Assembly (NCBI GenBank): GCA_002695185.1
Contig: NZOF01000139.1
Span: 1-12,694, forward strand
Direction of reading: 5' to 3'
Length of the DNA: 12,694 bases
Source of the DNA: Erythrobacter sp.
GTDB taxonomy: Bacteria > Pseudomonadota > Alphaproteobacteria > Sphingomonadales > Sphingomonadaceae
This document shows, piece after piece, positions 6,308 to 12,694 of this stretch. Numbering within the stretch: the first letter of the stretch is position 1; the number at the start of each line of letters is the position of its first letter. The notes under the pieces are model-generated. The model had not been told where the DNA came from, ran no database searches, and saw nothing but the letters and a program-made list of their open reading frames with translations. Made by a program: the position numbers and the translations under genes.

Positions 6308-6339
6308 CTCGTCCGGGCGGCAGCTACCGCTCGGACGAG
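6308..6339. terminator. 13-bp hairpin overlapping the cytochrome stop codon
   Basis: CTCGTCCGGGCGG (6308-6320) pairs with CCGCTCGGACGAG (6327-6339), with one G-T wobble, around the loop CAGCTA. The cytochrome c stop codon on the minus strand is in the loop. It lies between convergent operons and could end transcription from either side, but no T-run follows on either strand, so intrinsic termination is uncertain. Confidence 0.45.
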
Positions 6340-6734
6340 AAGTGGGCCTTGAGATAGTCGAGGATCACGGTCTTCGTCTCGGGTTCGGGCTCGAACATGC
6401 CCTGTTCGTCGACCATCCACTGCCACAGATCGTCCCAACGGGCATCGGTGATCCGTTGTTGTTTGATGATCTCGGTGGAGTGACAGGCGGTGCATTGATA
6501 AAACGTATCCTCGGCACCCCGCGCATCGGGCAGTCCGCCAAGCTCTTCATTGGCGGAAATCTCCGCCTCGGGATCCTGCGCCGGTGCGCGCAGCGCCGCC
6601 ATCGGATCGTCGGCTGACGGTGTTCCTGCCGCCGAAGCCGCAGCACGCATCGGATCGGGACGGCTCTGCGCCATTGTCGCGGCAGGGATGCCTAACAGGG
6701 CAACGGCGACCGCTGCGGAAATCAGGGCACGCAT
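6324..6734 (-). CDS. Monohaem cytochrome c subunit of sulfite dehydrogenase (SorB-like)
   Basis: A 136-residue exported c-type cytochrome that should take electrons from the molybdenum subunit encoded just upstream and pass them to the respiratory chain. A signal peptide (MRALISAAVAVALLG, ending near ATMAQ) precedes a low-complexity linker of about 55 residues. Haem attachment is CTACH at 81-85; Met107 or Met113 in WMVDEQGM is the likely distal ligand. The WDDLWQWM pattern is typical of cytochromes paired with sulfite dehydrogenases. I chose the ATG at 6734 because AGGAGA lies a few bases upstream and the signal peptide then starts cleanly; an ATG at 6749, overlapping the upstream stop by ATGA, would add MRRER. 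With one haem it is unlike SoxD, which has two. If translation is coupled, frame breaks upstream would reduce its synthesis. Confidence 0.85.
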   Translation of the reverse strand: MRALISAAVAVALLGIPAATMAQSRPDPMRAAASAAGTPSADDPMAALRAPAQDPEAEISANEELGGLPDARGAEDTFYQCTACHSTEIIKQQRITDARWDDLWQWMVDEQGMFEPEPETKTVILDYLKAHFSSER

Positions 6735-6745
6735 CCGCTCTCTCC

Positions 6746-8055
6746 TCATGTCGCGATCAGGGCGATGCGATGCACCATGTTGTTGCCGTAACCGCGCGGG
6801 TTCCAGCCCGGTGTCGTGACCGGCTGGCTAAGCCCGTTCTTGTCGGTCGCCCGCGCCCAGACCTCATAGTAGCCAGCCTGAGGCAGTGTCACATCCGCAC
6901 GCCAGCGCTGCCAGGCAAATCGGTTCGGCGGCGGGTCAAGCTTGGCCTCCTGCCAGGTCTGGCCGAAATCGATCGAGACATGCATGGCTGCCACGTCACC
7001 ATTGCCGGCCCAGGCATGACCGCGCACCTCGCTGGCCGTGCCCGACGCCACCTCGGTCCCGGTGCGCGGGAAGGTGACCAGCGATTTGACCGGCATTTCG
7101 GTCATCACCACCATATCCTGTTCAGGAACCTCTGTGCCCGGCGAGACGGGATAGGCCGGGAGACGATAGGAATAGCCGGTCATCTTGGCCCCGTCATGTT
7201 CCTGATCCCGAATGGTGATCTTGGTCAGGTATTTCTGGCAGGCCGAACCCGGATAGCCCGGAATGACCAGCCGCAAAGGAAACCCATGCAGCGCCGGGAT
7301 GTCCTGCCCGTTCATGTCCCATGCGATGATCCCGTCCTCGGCCATCGCGTTGTCAATCGGCACCCCGCGCGAAATCACCTCCTTCTCGGAATCGCCGGAA
7401 AGATGCACGTCATTGCCGTAATGCGCGGTATAGACTGCGCTGTCCTTGACCCCGGCCTTGGCCAGCACGTCCTTGAGCCGCACCGGTCCATTCCGGGCAA
7501 CCGACGGCGCCCGTGGTCCACTGGTTGCCCGAGGCGCCGGGGTTGAAGAACGCCCGCCCGTTGCCGCCGCATTCCAGCACCAGCGCGCTGGTGACATTCT
7601 CGAACCCCGATTTCAGATCCTCGATGCTCAGTTCCAGCGGCGTGTCGACTTCACCGTCGATCGTCACCTTCCAGCCAGCCGCGTCGCCGTCCAGCGCGGT
7701 CTGCGGGACAAGCCCGTTCATGCGGATGAAAAGATGCTCATAGGGCGTGAGGTCGTCATCCAGCAAATAGGCCGGCACCTCGGCGTTCAGCGGCCGGTCG
7801 CTCAGCACCGAAAGCCCATCCTTGTCGCCCAGATGCTCCTGTCCGGTATCCTGCGCCAGCGCCACCGGGATCAGCCCCATGGGCAGATTCCGTTCGAACG
7901 GGATGGTCATCCCCAAGGCCGCCCCCAAGGCCGAGGCCCCCCCCGCGCAAAAGCGCGCGGCGCCCGGTGTCAGGATTGTCCGTGCCGCAGTCCAGAGTTC
8001 TCCGGTCACTGACTGAATGAATATCGCTGTCCCGATCTTCCAGGTGATCTGGCAT
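6746..8055 (-). pseudogene. soxC: SoxC/SorA-like sulfite dehydrogenase, molybdenum subunit, two frame breaks
   Basis: The ATG at 8055 has a strong AGGAGG (8066-8061) 5 bases upstream. The restored protein is about 436 residues, normal for the family: a Tat signal with Arg32-Arg33 (GRRALLRGG, then ASALGAALG, ending near PVALAQ), the Moco domain with LECGGNGR (Cys162, the expected molybdenum ligand), ASGNQWTTGAV, and a C-terminal dimerisation domain with GHAWAG and YYEVWARATD. It would oxidise sulfite to sulfate in the periplasm. As sequenced it is not continuous: a run of eight G on the coding strand (7937-7944) has one G too many, so translation ends after 99 codons; near 7482-7488 the frame shifts again, consistent with loss of two bases or gain of one. 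Coding quality is high elsewhere, with no in-frame stop. Recent pseudogene, phase-variable gene and sequencing error all fit. SoxC and SorA cannot be separated by eye. Confidence 0.8.
7937..7944. repeat. Poly-C(8) tract in the Tat signal of the sulfite dehydrogenase gene
   Basis: Eight C on the plus strand, read as eight G in the coding strand, at codons 38-40. Seven would keep the frame from RRALLRGG into ASALGAALG; eight puts the gene out of frame. It is the longest single-base run I noticed in the window. Confidence 0.85.
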
Positions 8056-8090
8056 GAGGTCCTCCTCTTTCCTCGCGACTCCTCGAATGA

Positions 8091-8120
8091 ATCATGCCAC
8101 ACGAATGTGCCATTCGACAA
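8091..8120 (-). promoter_or_regulatory. Candidate promoter with CGAATG palindrome upstream of sulfite dehydrogenase
   Basis: On the minus strand TTGTCG (8120-8115) and CATGAT (8096-8091) are 18 bases apart, each matching 4 of 6 consensus bases. Between them lies CGAATGGCACATTCG (8116-8102), a 6-bp inverted repeat with a 3-base centre, overlapping the end of the -35. A third CGAATG is at 8084-8089 on the plus strand. A regulator bound here would block the promoter. This places a promoter in the 87-base gap after the GntR gene. Confidence 0.45.
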
Positions 8121-8142
8121 ATACGGGGTGGCCTGACAGACC

Positions 8143-8832
8143 TCATGAGGCCGAATTGCCGGTCGCACCCATGTCCAGGCTGACCGTTTCGAGATGAATC
8201 GCCATCGCCGCCGATGCGCCACTGGTATCATGACGCTCGACGGCATCGACGATCCGGTCATGCTGGTCGCTGTGGATGGTTCTGAACGCCTCCACCCCGA
8301 TGCGACGATATGTCCTTTCCCACGCTCGTTGCCAGGCAACGCGACGACGTACGCCGGACAGATAGCCGAGAAAGCCTACAAGCACCGGATTGCGCGAGAT
8401 GTTGGCCAACGCTTGATGGAATGCGTCGTCCGCCTGTTCGCATGCGGCGCGGTCGGGGGCCTGACGGCCCTGCCTGACTTTCTGCCGCAACAGGGCGATG
8501 TCATTGGCAACGGCATGTCGCGCAGCTTCGGACGCCACCATCGGCTCCAACAGCATCCTTGCCCGCATCACGTCGGGTGGCGTGGCACCCTCGATCAATA
8601 ACAGGTCACGGAGCGGCAGATACCGGGGCCTGGGTCCGCGAAAGGTGCCCTGTCCGACATGGCGCCAGATGGCACCGTCCTTCTCAAGCGCCGACAGGCA
8701 TGTTCTGAGTGTCTGCCGACTGCAACCAAGTTGGCGCGACAGATCCCGTTCGGCGGGCAATCGCGCTCCGGGTTCCAGATCTTCCAGCAGTCCGACTAGT
8801 GCTGACCGCAGTTCGGCTGTTTTGCGTCTCAT
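8143..8832 (-). CDS. GntR family transcriptional regulator, FadR (FCD) subfamily
   Basis: A 229-residue DNA-binding regulator. Residues about 5-66 form the GntR winged helix (ARLPAERDLSRQLGCSRQTL, then LEKDGAIWRHVGQGTF). The rest is an FCD ligand-binding domain: a DDAFHQALANISRNP metal-site helix and a closing HDRIVDAVERHD with a later MAIHLE, which supply Asp/His ligands in the subfamily. I chose the ATG at 8832 because AAGGGGG precedes it by about 7 bases; the frame extends 22 codons upstream into the intergenic region, without a ribosome site. It is divergent from the exporter gene and upstream of the sulfite dehydrogenase in the same direction, so it probably controls one or both. The effector is unknown; a sulfonate, sulfite-related compound or other organic acid is possible. 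Confidence 0.88.
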   Translation of the reverse strand: MRRKTAELRSALVGLLEDLEPGARLPAERDLSRQLGCSRQTLRTCLSALEKDGAIWRHVGQGTFRGPRPRYLPLRDLLLIEGATPPDVMRARMLLEPMVASEAARHAVANDIALLRQKVRQGRQAPDRAACEQADDAFHQALANISRNPVLVGFLGYLSGVRRRVAWQRAWERTYRRIGVEAFRTIHSDQHDRIVDAVERHDTSGASAAMAIHLETVSLDMGATGNSAS

Positions 8833-8850
8833 CTGCAGCCCCCTTCCACG

Positions 8851-8869
8851 GACCAATTTGCAGACCAAT
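8851..8869. promoter_or_regulatory. GACCAAT direct repeat between gntR-type gene and exporter
   Basis: GACCAAT occurs at 8851-8857 and 8863-8869, a 12-base period, in the 86-base divergent region. Read on the minus strand the units are ATTGGTC. Spacing close to one helical turn suggests a regulator site, most simply for the neighbouring GntR protein. It does not clearly match the palindromic TNGTNNNACNA sites of well-studied FadR-family members. Confidence 0.4.
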
Positions 8870-8918
8870 ATGGAAAGGCGCAAGTGACATAGACACACGC
8901 ACCGAACGGATCCAACAC

Positions 8919-9671
8919 ATGTTGCTTGAACTGCTTTTTCTTTCTATTGCCGGTTTTGCGGCGGGCCTGCTGAATGCCGTTGCTGGTGGCGGGACATTTC
9001 TCAGCCTTCCTGCCCTTCTCTATGCTGGCCTGCCCCCAGTCAGCGCCAATGCAACGGCGACTTTGACGGCGCTGCCTGGTTATCTCAGCAGCGCATGGGG
9101 ATTCCGCGAGGACATGCGCGCGGAAGGCGCACTTGGCCTGAAAGCGATCATCGGCATCGCAGCGTTGGGCAGCATCCTCGGGGCGATCCTGCTGATCATC
9201 ACACCGGGCGACACCTTCATGGGGGTCGTGCCGTGGCTCTTGTTGCTGGCCACCGTGATGTTTGCCGCCACCCGGTCCCTTCTGAAACTGTTGCGACAGC
9301 ATGGAACCGGGCTTGCCGGCCCTGCCATATCCTGCGCGGCCATCCTTGCGGTGGCAATCTATGGCGGATATTTCAATGGCGGTGTCGGGATAATGTTGCT
9401 GGCGGTCTTCGGACTGCTCGGCCATACCGACATGCATGGCATGAATGGCTTGAAGAACCTGCTGTCTGCGGTGCTGTCGCTGATTTCGGCGGCGACCTTC
9501 GTGGCTGCAGGGCTGATTGCGTGGCAACCGGCACTGCTGATGGCTGTTAGCGCCACATTGGGCGGCTACGCAGGTGCGCGCCTCAGCCGTCGAATCGTGC
9601 GAACAGACCTTTTGCGCGTGTTCATCGTTCTGGTCGGCGCCGTCATGACTGTGGCATTTTTCATGATCTGA
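8919..9671 (+). CDS. TauE/SafE family sulfite/organosulfur exporter
   Basis: A 250-residue inner-membrane protein with about seven or eight hydrophobic helices. The first repeat has the family signature LNAVAGGGTFLSLPALL (about residues 17-33) followed by PPVSANATATL; the second repeat has GGYFNGGVGIMLL and HGMNGLKNLLSAVLSL, as expected for the internal duplication of TauE/SafE proteins. Family members export sulfite, sulfoacetate or related anions in sulfonate users. The ATG at 8919 begins directly with the first helix; the frame extends upstream over the GntR gene but only as shadow. The ribosome site is weak. The neighbouring sulfite dehydrogenase supports a sulfite-disposal role, although the family also carries other anions. 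It converges on purU with 10 bases between stops. Confidence 0.85.
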   Translation: MLLELLFLSIAGFAAGLLNAVAGGGTFLSLPALLYAGLPPVSANATATLTALPGYLSSAWGFREDMRAEGALGLKAIIGIAALGSILGAILLIITPGDTFMGVVPWLLLLATVMFAATRSLLKLLRQHGTGLAGPAISCAAILAVAIYGGYFNGGVGIMLLAVFGLLGHTDMHGMNGLKNLLSAVLSLISAATFVAAGLIAWQPALLMAVSATLGGYAGARLSRRIVRTDLLRVFIVLVGAVMTVAFFMI

Positions 9672-9681
9672 CAGCGGCAGT

Positions 9682-10566
9682 TCAGCCCATCCGCTCGGAC
9701 GCGAACTCGCCTGGGCTGGCAGGGAACACCACTGTCTTGTCGGCGTTCAGAAAGATGCGTCGGTGAATATGAGCATGGATGGCACGGGCCAGAACCTGAT
9801 TTTCGACGTCGCGTCCCAAGCTTACATAATCCGAAGCGTTCTGGGCATGGGTGACGCGGATGATGTCCTGCTCGATGATCGGTCCCTCGTCCAGATCTGC
9901 GGTCACGTAATGGGACGTCGCGCCGATCAGCTTCACACCGCGATCAAACGCTTGTTTATAGGGATTGGCACCTTTGAATGAGGGCAGGAACGAGTGGTGG
10001 ATATTGATGATCCGCCCGGACATTTCCTGACACATCTGATCGGACAGCACCTGCATGTAGCGTGCCAGCACGATCAGATCCGCGCCGGTATCGCGAACGA
10101 TTCGCATCTGTTCGGCTTCCGCCTGCTGTTTGCTGTCCTTGGTGACCTTTATGAAGTGGAACGGGATATCGTGATTCACGACAATCTTCTGATAATCCAT
10201 ATGATTCGAGATCACGCCCACGATATCGACCGGCAGCGCCCCGATACGCCAGCGATACAGCAAATCATTCAGGCAATGTCCGAAGCGCGAAACCATGATG
10301 ATGACCTTCGACTTCCGGGCGGGATCGTGAAAGGCAAACTCCATTCCGGTTTCGTCAGCGATCGGCGCGAAGGCTTGGCTGAGTGACTCCGGAGTCTGCT
10401 CGGATTGTACCGAAAACATCAATCGCATGAAAAAGCGGTCATTCACGACATCGGAGAATTGCGAACTGTCCAGGATGTTGCAGCCTTGCCGAGCCAGATA
10501 GTCCGCTATCCTTGCCACGATTCCCGTCCGGACCGAGGACGAGACCGTCATGATGAGGTGAGACAT
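9682..10566 (-). CDS. purU: Formyltetrahydrofolate deformylase
   Basis: A 294-residue enzyme that hydrolyses 10-formyl-tetrahydrofolate to formate and tetrahydrofolate. An N-terminal ACT domain (about 1-80) is followed by a formyltransferase-fold domain. Asn188 and His190 in INIHHSFLPSF and Asp226 in TADLDEGP match the catalytic Asn-His-Asp of the family (E. coli PurN N106, H108, D144). The start at 10566 has AAGGA about 9 bases upstream; an in-frame earlier start at 10614 would overlap sdaA. It lies 22 bases after the sdaA stop and is last in the glyA-sdaA-purU row. In this setting it probably recycles folate when one-carbon units are in excess, as in degradation of methylated glycines, besides its role in purine supply. 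Confidence 0.93.
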   Translation of the reverse strand: MSHLIMTVSSSVRTGIVARIADYLARQGCNILDSSQFSDVVNDRFFMRLMFSVQSEQTPESLSQAFAPIADETGMEFAFHDPARKSKVIIMVSRFGHCLNDLLYRWRIGALPVDIVGVISNHMDYQKIVVNHDIPFHFIKVTKDSKQQAEAEQMRIVRDTGADLIVLARYMQVLSDQMCQEMSGRIINIHHSFLPSFKGANPYKQAFDRGVKLIGATSHYVTADLDEGPIIEQDIIRVTHAQNASDYVSLGRDVENQVLARAIHAHIHRRIFLNADKTVVFPASPGEFASERMG

Positions 10567-10588
10567 TCCCAGCAATCCTTTCCGGTTC

Positions 10589-11998
10589 TCAGCATTCAGG
10601 CAGGTTGACGGCAATCCCGCCGGTCGAGGTTTCCTTGTATTTCAGGTCCATGTCGCGGCCGGTCTGAAGCATCACCCGAATGCAGTTATCCAGCGGCATG
10701 ACGTGCTGCCCATCCCCGCGCAGCGCCAGAGACGCTGCCGAAACCGCCTTGATCGCGCCCAGCGCGTTTCGTTCGATACAGGGAACCTGCACCAGCCCCG
10801 CCGCAGGATCGCAGGTCATGCCCAGATGATGCTCAAGCGCGATCTCAGCGGCGTTTTCCACCTGCTCGTTGCTGCCGCCAAGCGCCGCGCACAGCCCGCC
10901 CGCCGCCATTGCGGATGCCGATCCCACCTCGCCCTGACAGCCAACCTCGGCACCCGAGATCGAGGCGTTGTGCTTGATGATGCCGCCGATTGCAGCGGCA
11001 ACCAGCAGCAGGTCGCGACAGCCTTCTTCGGTCGAACCGACGCAATGGCCCCGGTAATAGCGCAGAACGGCGGGCACGACCCCGGCAGCGCCATTCGTGG
11101 GCGAGGTGACAACACGACCGCCGGCCGCGTTTTCTTCGTTCACCGCCATCGCGTAGACGCTCATCCAGTCATTAGCATGATGCGGTTGGGCGAGGTTGCG
11201 ACCTTTTTCGGAGAGAAGCTGATCGTGGATCTTTTTCGCCCGTCGCCGAACATTCAGCCCGCCCGGCAGGACGCCTTCCTGCGACAGTCCGCGCGCGACG
11301 CAATCATCCATCGCCTTGAGGATATGATCGATTTTCTGGTCAAGCGCGTCTCCTTGCAGCAAGGCCTCGTTCGCGCGTTTCATGGCCACGACGCTGGACC
11401 CGGAAGCCTTGCCCATCGCCAGCATTTCGGCGGCAGTTTCAAACGGATAGGGAAAGTCCGGGCCAGCTCTGCCATCATGCATCGGCGCAGTGGCTGACCG
11501 CTGCCGTTCCAATTCGGCAGCAGTCAGGACAAAGCCGCCCCCCACCGAATAGTAGGTCTGCCGGTAGCAGGTATGTCCGTCCCTGTCATAGGCACTCAGA
11601 ATCAATCCATTCGGGTGCCCGTCAAGCGGTGGCCCATAATCAAAGACCAGATCTTTCGACGGGTCGAAACGCAGTTCGCCAAGTTCTTCGGGGTGGACAA
11701 CGCAATTTTTGCGCAGTTCTGCCTCGATCGTCTCGGCGCGATCAGGGTCCAGCGTCGCGGGCAACAGACCACAAAAGCCCAGCGCCACCGCGCGATCCGT
11801 CGCATGCCCCTTGCCCGTAAAGGCCAAGGAGCCGTGGAGGCTTACACCCAGCCGGTACAACTCACCCGCCCCCGGTATCCGTTCAACACCACCGCGCAGA
11901 TCGTCCAGAAACCGTCCGGCAGCGACCATCGGCCCCATCGTGTGCGACGATGACGGGCCGATGCCGATCTTGAAGATGTCGAAAACAGAAAGAAACAT
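10589..11998 (-). CDS. sdaA: L-serine dehydratase, single-chain iron-sulfur type
   Basis: A 469-residue cytoplasmic enzyme that converts L-serine to pyruvate and ammonia with a 4Fe-4S cluster. It joins a beta domain (about 1-160, with [17 protein letters not shown]) to an alpha domain. Cys354, Cys396 and Cys407 have the same spacing (42 and 11) as the cluster ligands of the Legionella pneumophila enzyme (343, 385, 396), and the chain ends in Cys469, matching its C-terminal Cys458, which enters the active site and ligates the fourth iron in the resting state. So the enzyme looks intact and oxygen-sensitive. The start at 11998 directly follows the glyA stop (TGAATG), which implies translational coupling. 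With GlyA it forms a glycine-to-serine-to-pyruvate route. Confidence 0.95.
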   Translation of the reverse strand: MFLSVFDIFKIGIGPSSSHTMGPMVAAGRFLDDLRGGVERIPGAGELYRLGVSLHGSLAFTGKGHATDRAVALGFCGLLPATLDPDRAETIEAELRKNCVVHPEELGELRFDPSKDLVFDYGPPLDGHPNGLILSAYDRDGHTCYRQTYYSVGGGFVLTAAELERQRSATAPMHDGRAGPDFPYPFETAAEMLAMGKASGSSVVAMKRANEALLQGDALDQKIDHILKAMDDCVARGLSQEGVLPGGLNVRRRAKKIHDQLLSEKGRNLAQPHHANDWMSVYAMAVNEENAAGGRVVTSPTNGAAGVVPAVLRYYRGHCVGSTEEGCRDLLLVAAAIGGIIKHNASISGAEVGCQGEVGSASAMAAGGLCAALGGSNEQVENAAEIALEHHLGMTCDPAAGLVQVPCIERNALGAIKAVSAASLALRGDGQHVMPLDNCIRVMLQTGRDMDLKYKETSTGGIAVNLPEC

Positions 11999-12694
11999 TC
12001 ATACGCCCGGTTGATAGATCGGGTGCGCCTTGCACAACGTTTGAACCTCGGCGCGAACGGCCGCCTCGACATCGCGGTCGCCATCGGGATTTCCGGCAAG
12101 TCCGTCGATCACCCGCAGGATCAGATTTCCGATCTGTTCGAACTCGGCCTCGCCAAAGCCGCGCGTCGTTCCCGCAGAAGTGCCAAGCCGGATGCCCGAG
12201 GTCACGAACGGCTTTTCGGGATCGTTCGGGATCGCGTTCTTGTTGCAGGTCAGCCCGGCACGTTCCAGCGCGATCTCGGCCGCCTTGCCGGTGACGCCCT
12301 TGGGCCGCAGATCGACCAGCACCATATGGCTGTCGGTCCCGCCCGAGACGATCCCCAACCCACCGGCCATCAGCGTATCGGCCAGCACGCGGGCGTTGGC
12401 GACGACATGCCGCGCATAGTCGCGAAATTCGGGGCGCAGTGCCTCGCCGAAGGCCACGGCTTTGGCGGCGATGACATGCATCAGCGGGCCGCCCTGATTT
12501 CCGGGAAACACGGCCGAATTCAGCTTTTTCGCCAGCGCTTCGTCATTGGTCAGGATGATCCCCCCGCGCGGACCGCGCAGGGTCTTGTGGGTGGTCGAGG
12601 TGACGACATGAGCATGGGGCAGCGGATCGGGATAGAGACCCGCCGCGATCAGACCCGCATAATGCGCCATATCCACCATCAGCCAGGCACCGAC
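11999..12694 (-). CDS. glyA: Serine hydroxymethyltransferase, C-terminal part (5' end outside window)
   Basis: The frame is open to the right edge, where it reads [19 protein letters not shown], so the ATG at 12679 is internal. About 231 of the usual ~430 residues are present. [14 protein letters not shown] contains the lysine that binds pyridoxal phosphate, and the Asp of VDMAH stacks with the cofactor ring. LFPGNQGG-like ([11 protein letters not shown]) and [10 protein letters not shown] blocks are also present; the latter is usually read as GT.A.T.RG in the family. The enzyme interconverts serine with glycine plus methylene-tetrahydrofolate. It is translated just ahead of sdaA with no gap. 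A second glyA copy elsewhere is possible, because this one is embedded in a catabolic-looking operon. Confidence 0.95.
   Translation of the reverse strand, partial: VGAWLMVDMAHYAGLIAAGLYPDPLPHAHVVTSTTHKTLRGPRGGIILTNDEALAKKLNSAVFPGNQGGPLMHVIAAKAVAFGEALRPEFRDYARHVVANARVLADTLMAGGLGIVSGGTDSHMVLVDLRPKGVTGKAAEIALERAGLTCNKNAIPNDPEKPFVTSGIRLGTSAGTTRGFGEAEFEQIGNLILRVIDGLAGNPDGDRDVEAAVRAEVQTLCKAHPIYQPGV

Noticed and set aside
7482..7944. Programmed ribosomal frameshifting in the sulfite dehydrogenase
   Set aside because: Two shifts would be needed, there is no slippery heptamer with a downstream structure at the second site, and the family is not known to use recoding.
8056..8339. Upstream extension of the sulfite dehydrogenase frame into the regulator gene
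   Set aside because: It is out of frame with the Tat signal region and overlaps the GntR gene; the ATG at 8055 has a strong AGGAGG.
8709..8918. Extended start of the TauE/SafE protein
   Set aside because: The added 70 residues are antisense to the regulator gene; the first membrane helix starts at the ATG at 8919.
11117..11497. Antisense open frames across sdaA and purU
   Set aside because: They are shadows of the intact minus-strand genes, with Arg/His/Gln-rich composition and no ribosome sites.

Overview
The window reads as chromosomal DNA from a GC-rich alphaproteobacterium of the Rhodobacterales, most like Paracoccus. This rests on protein flavour (SoxC/SorA-like sulfite dehydrogenase, TauE/SafE exporter, glyA-sdaA-purU cluster) and on phage genes of a type common in that group. 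The genus is an inference, since there is no rRNA or other phylogenetic marker here.

Left end (1-1160, plus strand): the C-terminal part of a type I restriction subunit HsdR, followed 3 to 18 bases later by a small secreted protein with ten cysteines.

Middle (about 1160-4230): a decayed prophage island with hardly an intact gene. In order it holds a cluster of GGAATCC/GGATTCC repeats, a ParB-like N-terminus cut off after about 45 codons, the back half of a phage C5 DNA methyltransferase, an apparently intact DUF3489 gene (minus), a small companion gene broken by one base, a terminase small subunit broken by one base, and a second, more decayed partial copy of the DUF3489-to-terminase control region. 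The two copies suggest either two related prophages or a duplication followed by decay.

Centre (4282-6208, plus strand): a tight three-gene operon with ATGA overlaps: YiiM-like MOSC protein, pyridoxal kinase PdxY, and a DUF488/YeaO protein.

Sulfite module (6324-9671): a FadR-type GntR regulator, a SoxC/SorA-like molybdenum sulfite dehydrogenase and a monohaem cytochrome c on the minus strand, with a divergent TauE/SafE exporter on the plus strand. Together they would oxidise sulfite in the periplasm and export sulfite or a related sulfur compound. As sequenced, the dehydrogenase gene carries two frame breaks. One lies in a run of eight G on the coding strand inside the Tat signal region, which makes it a candidate contingency switch, a recent pseudogene, or a sequencing error.

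Right end (9682-12694, minus strand): glyA (partial), sdaA and purU, closely packed. They handle serine, glycine and one-carbon units: GlyA interconverts glycine and serine, SdaA sends serine to pyruvate, and PurU releases formate and regenerates free folate. Such sets often accompany sarcosine or glycine-betaine degradation, but the upstream genes that would show this lie outside the window.
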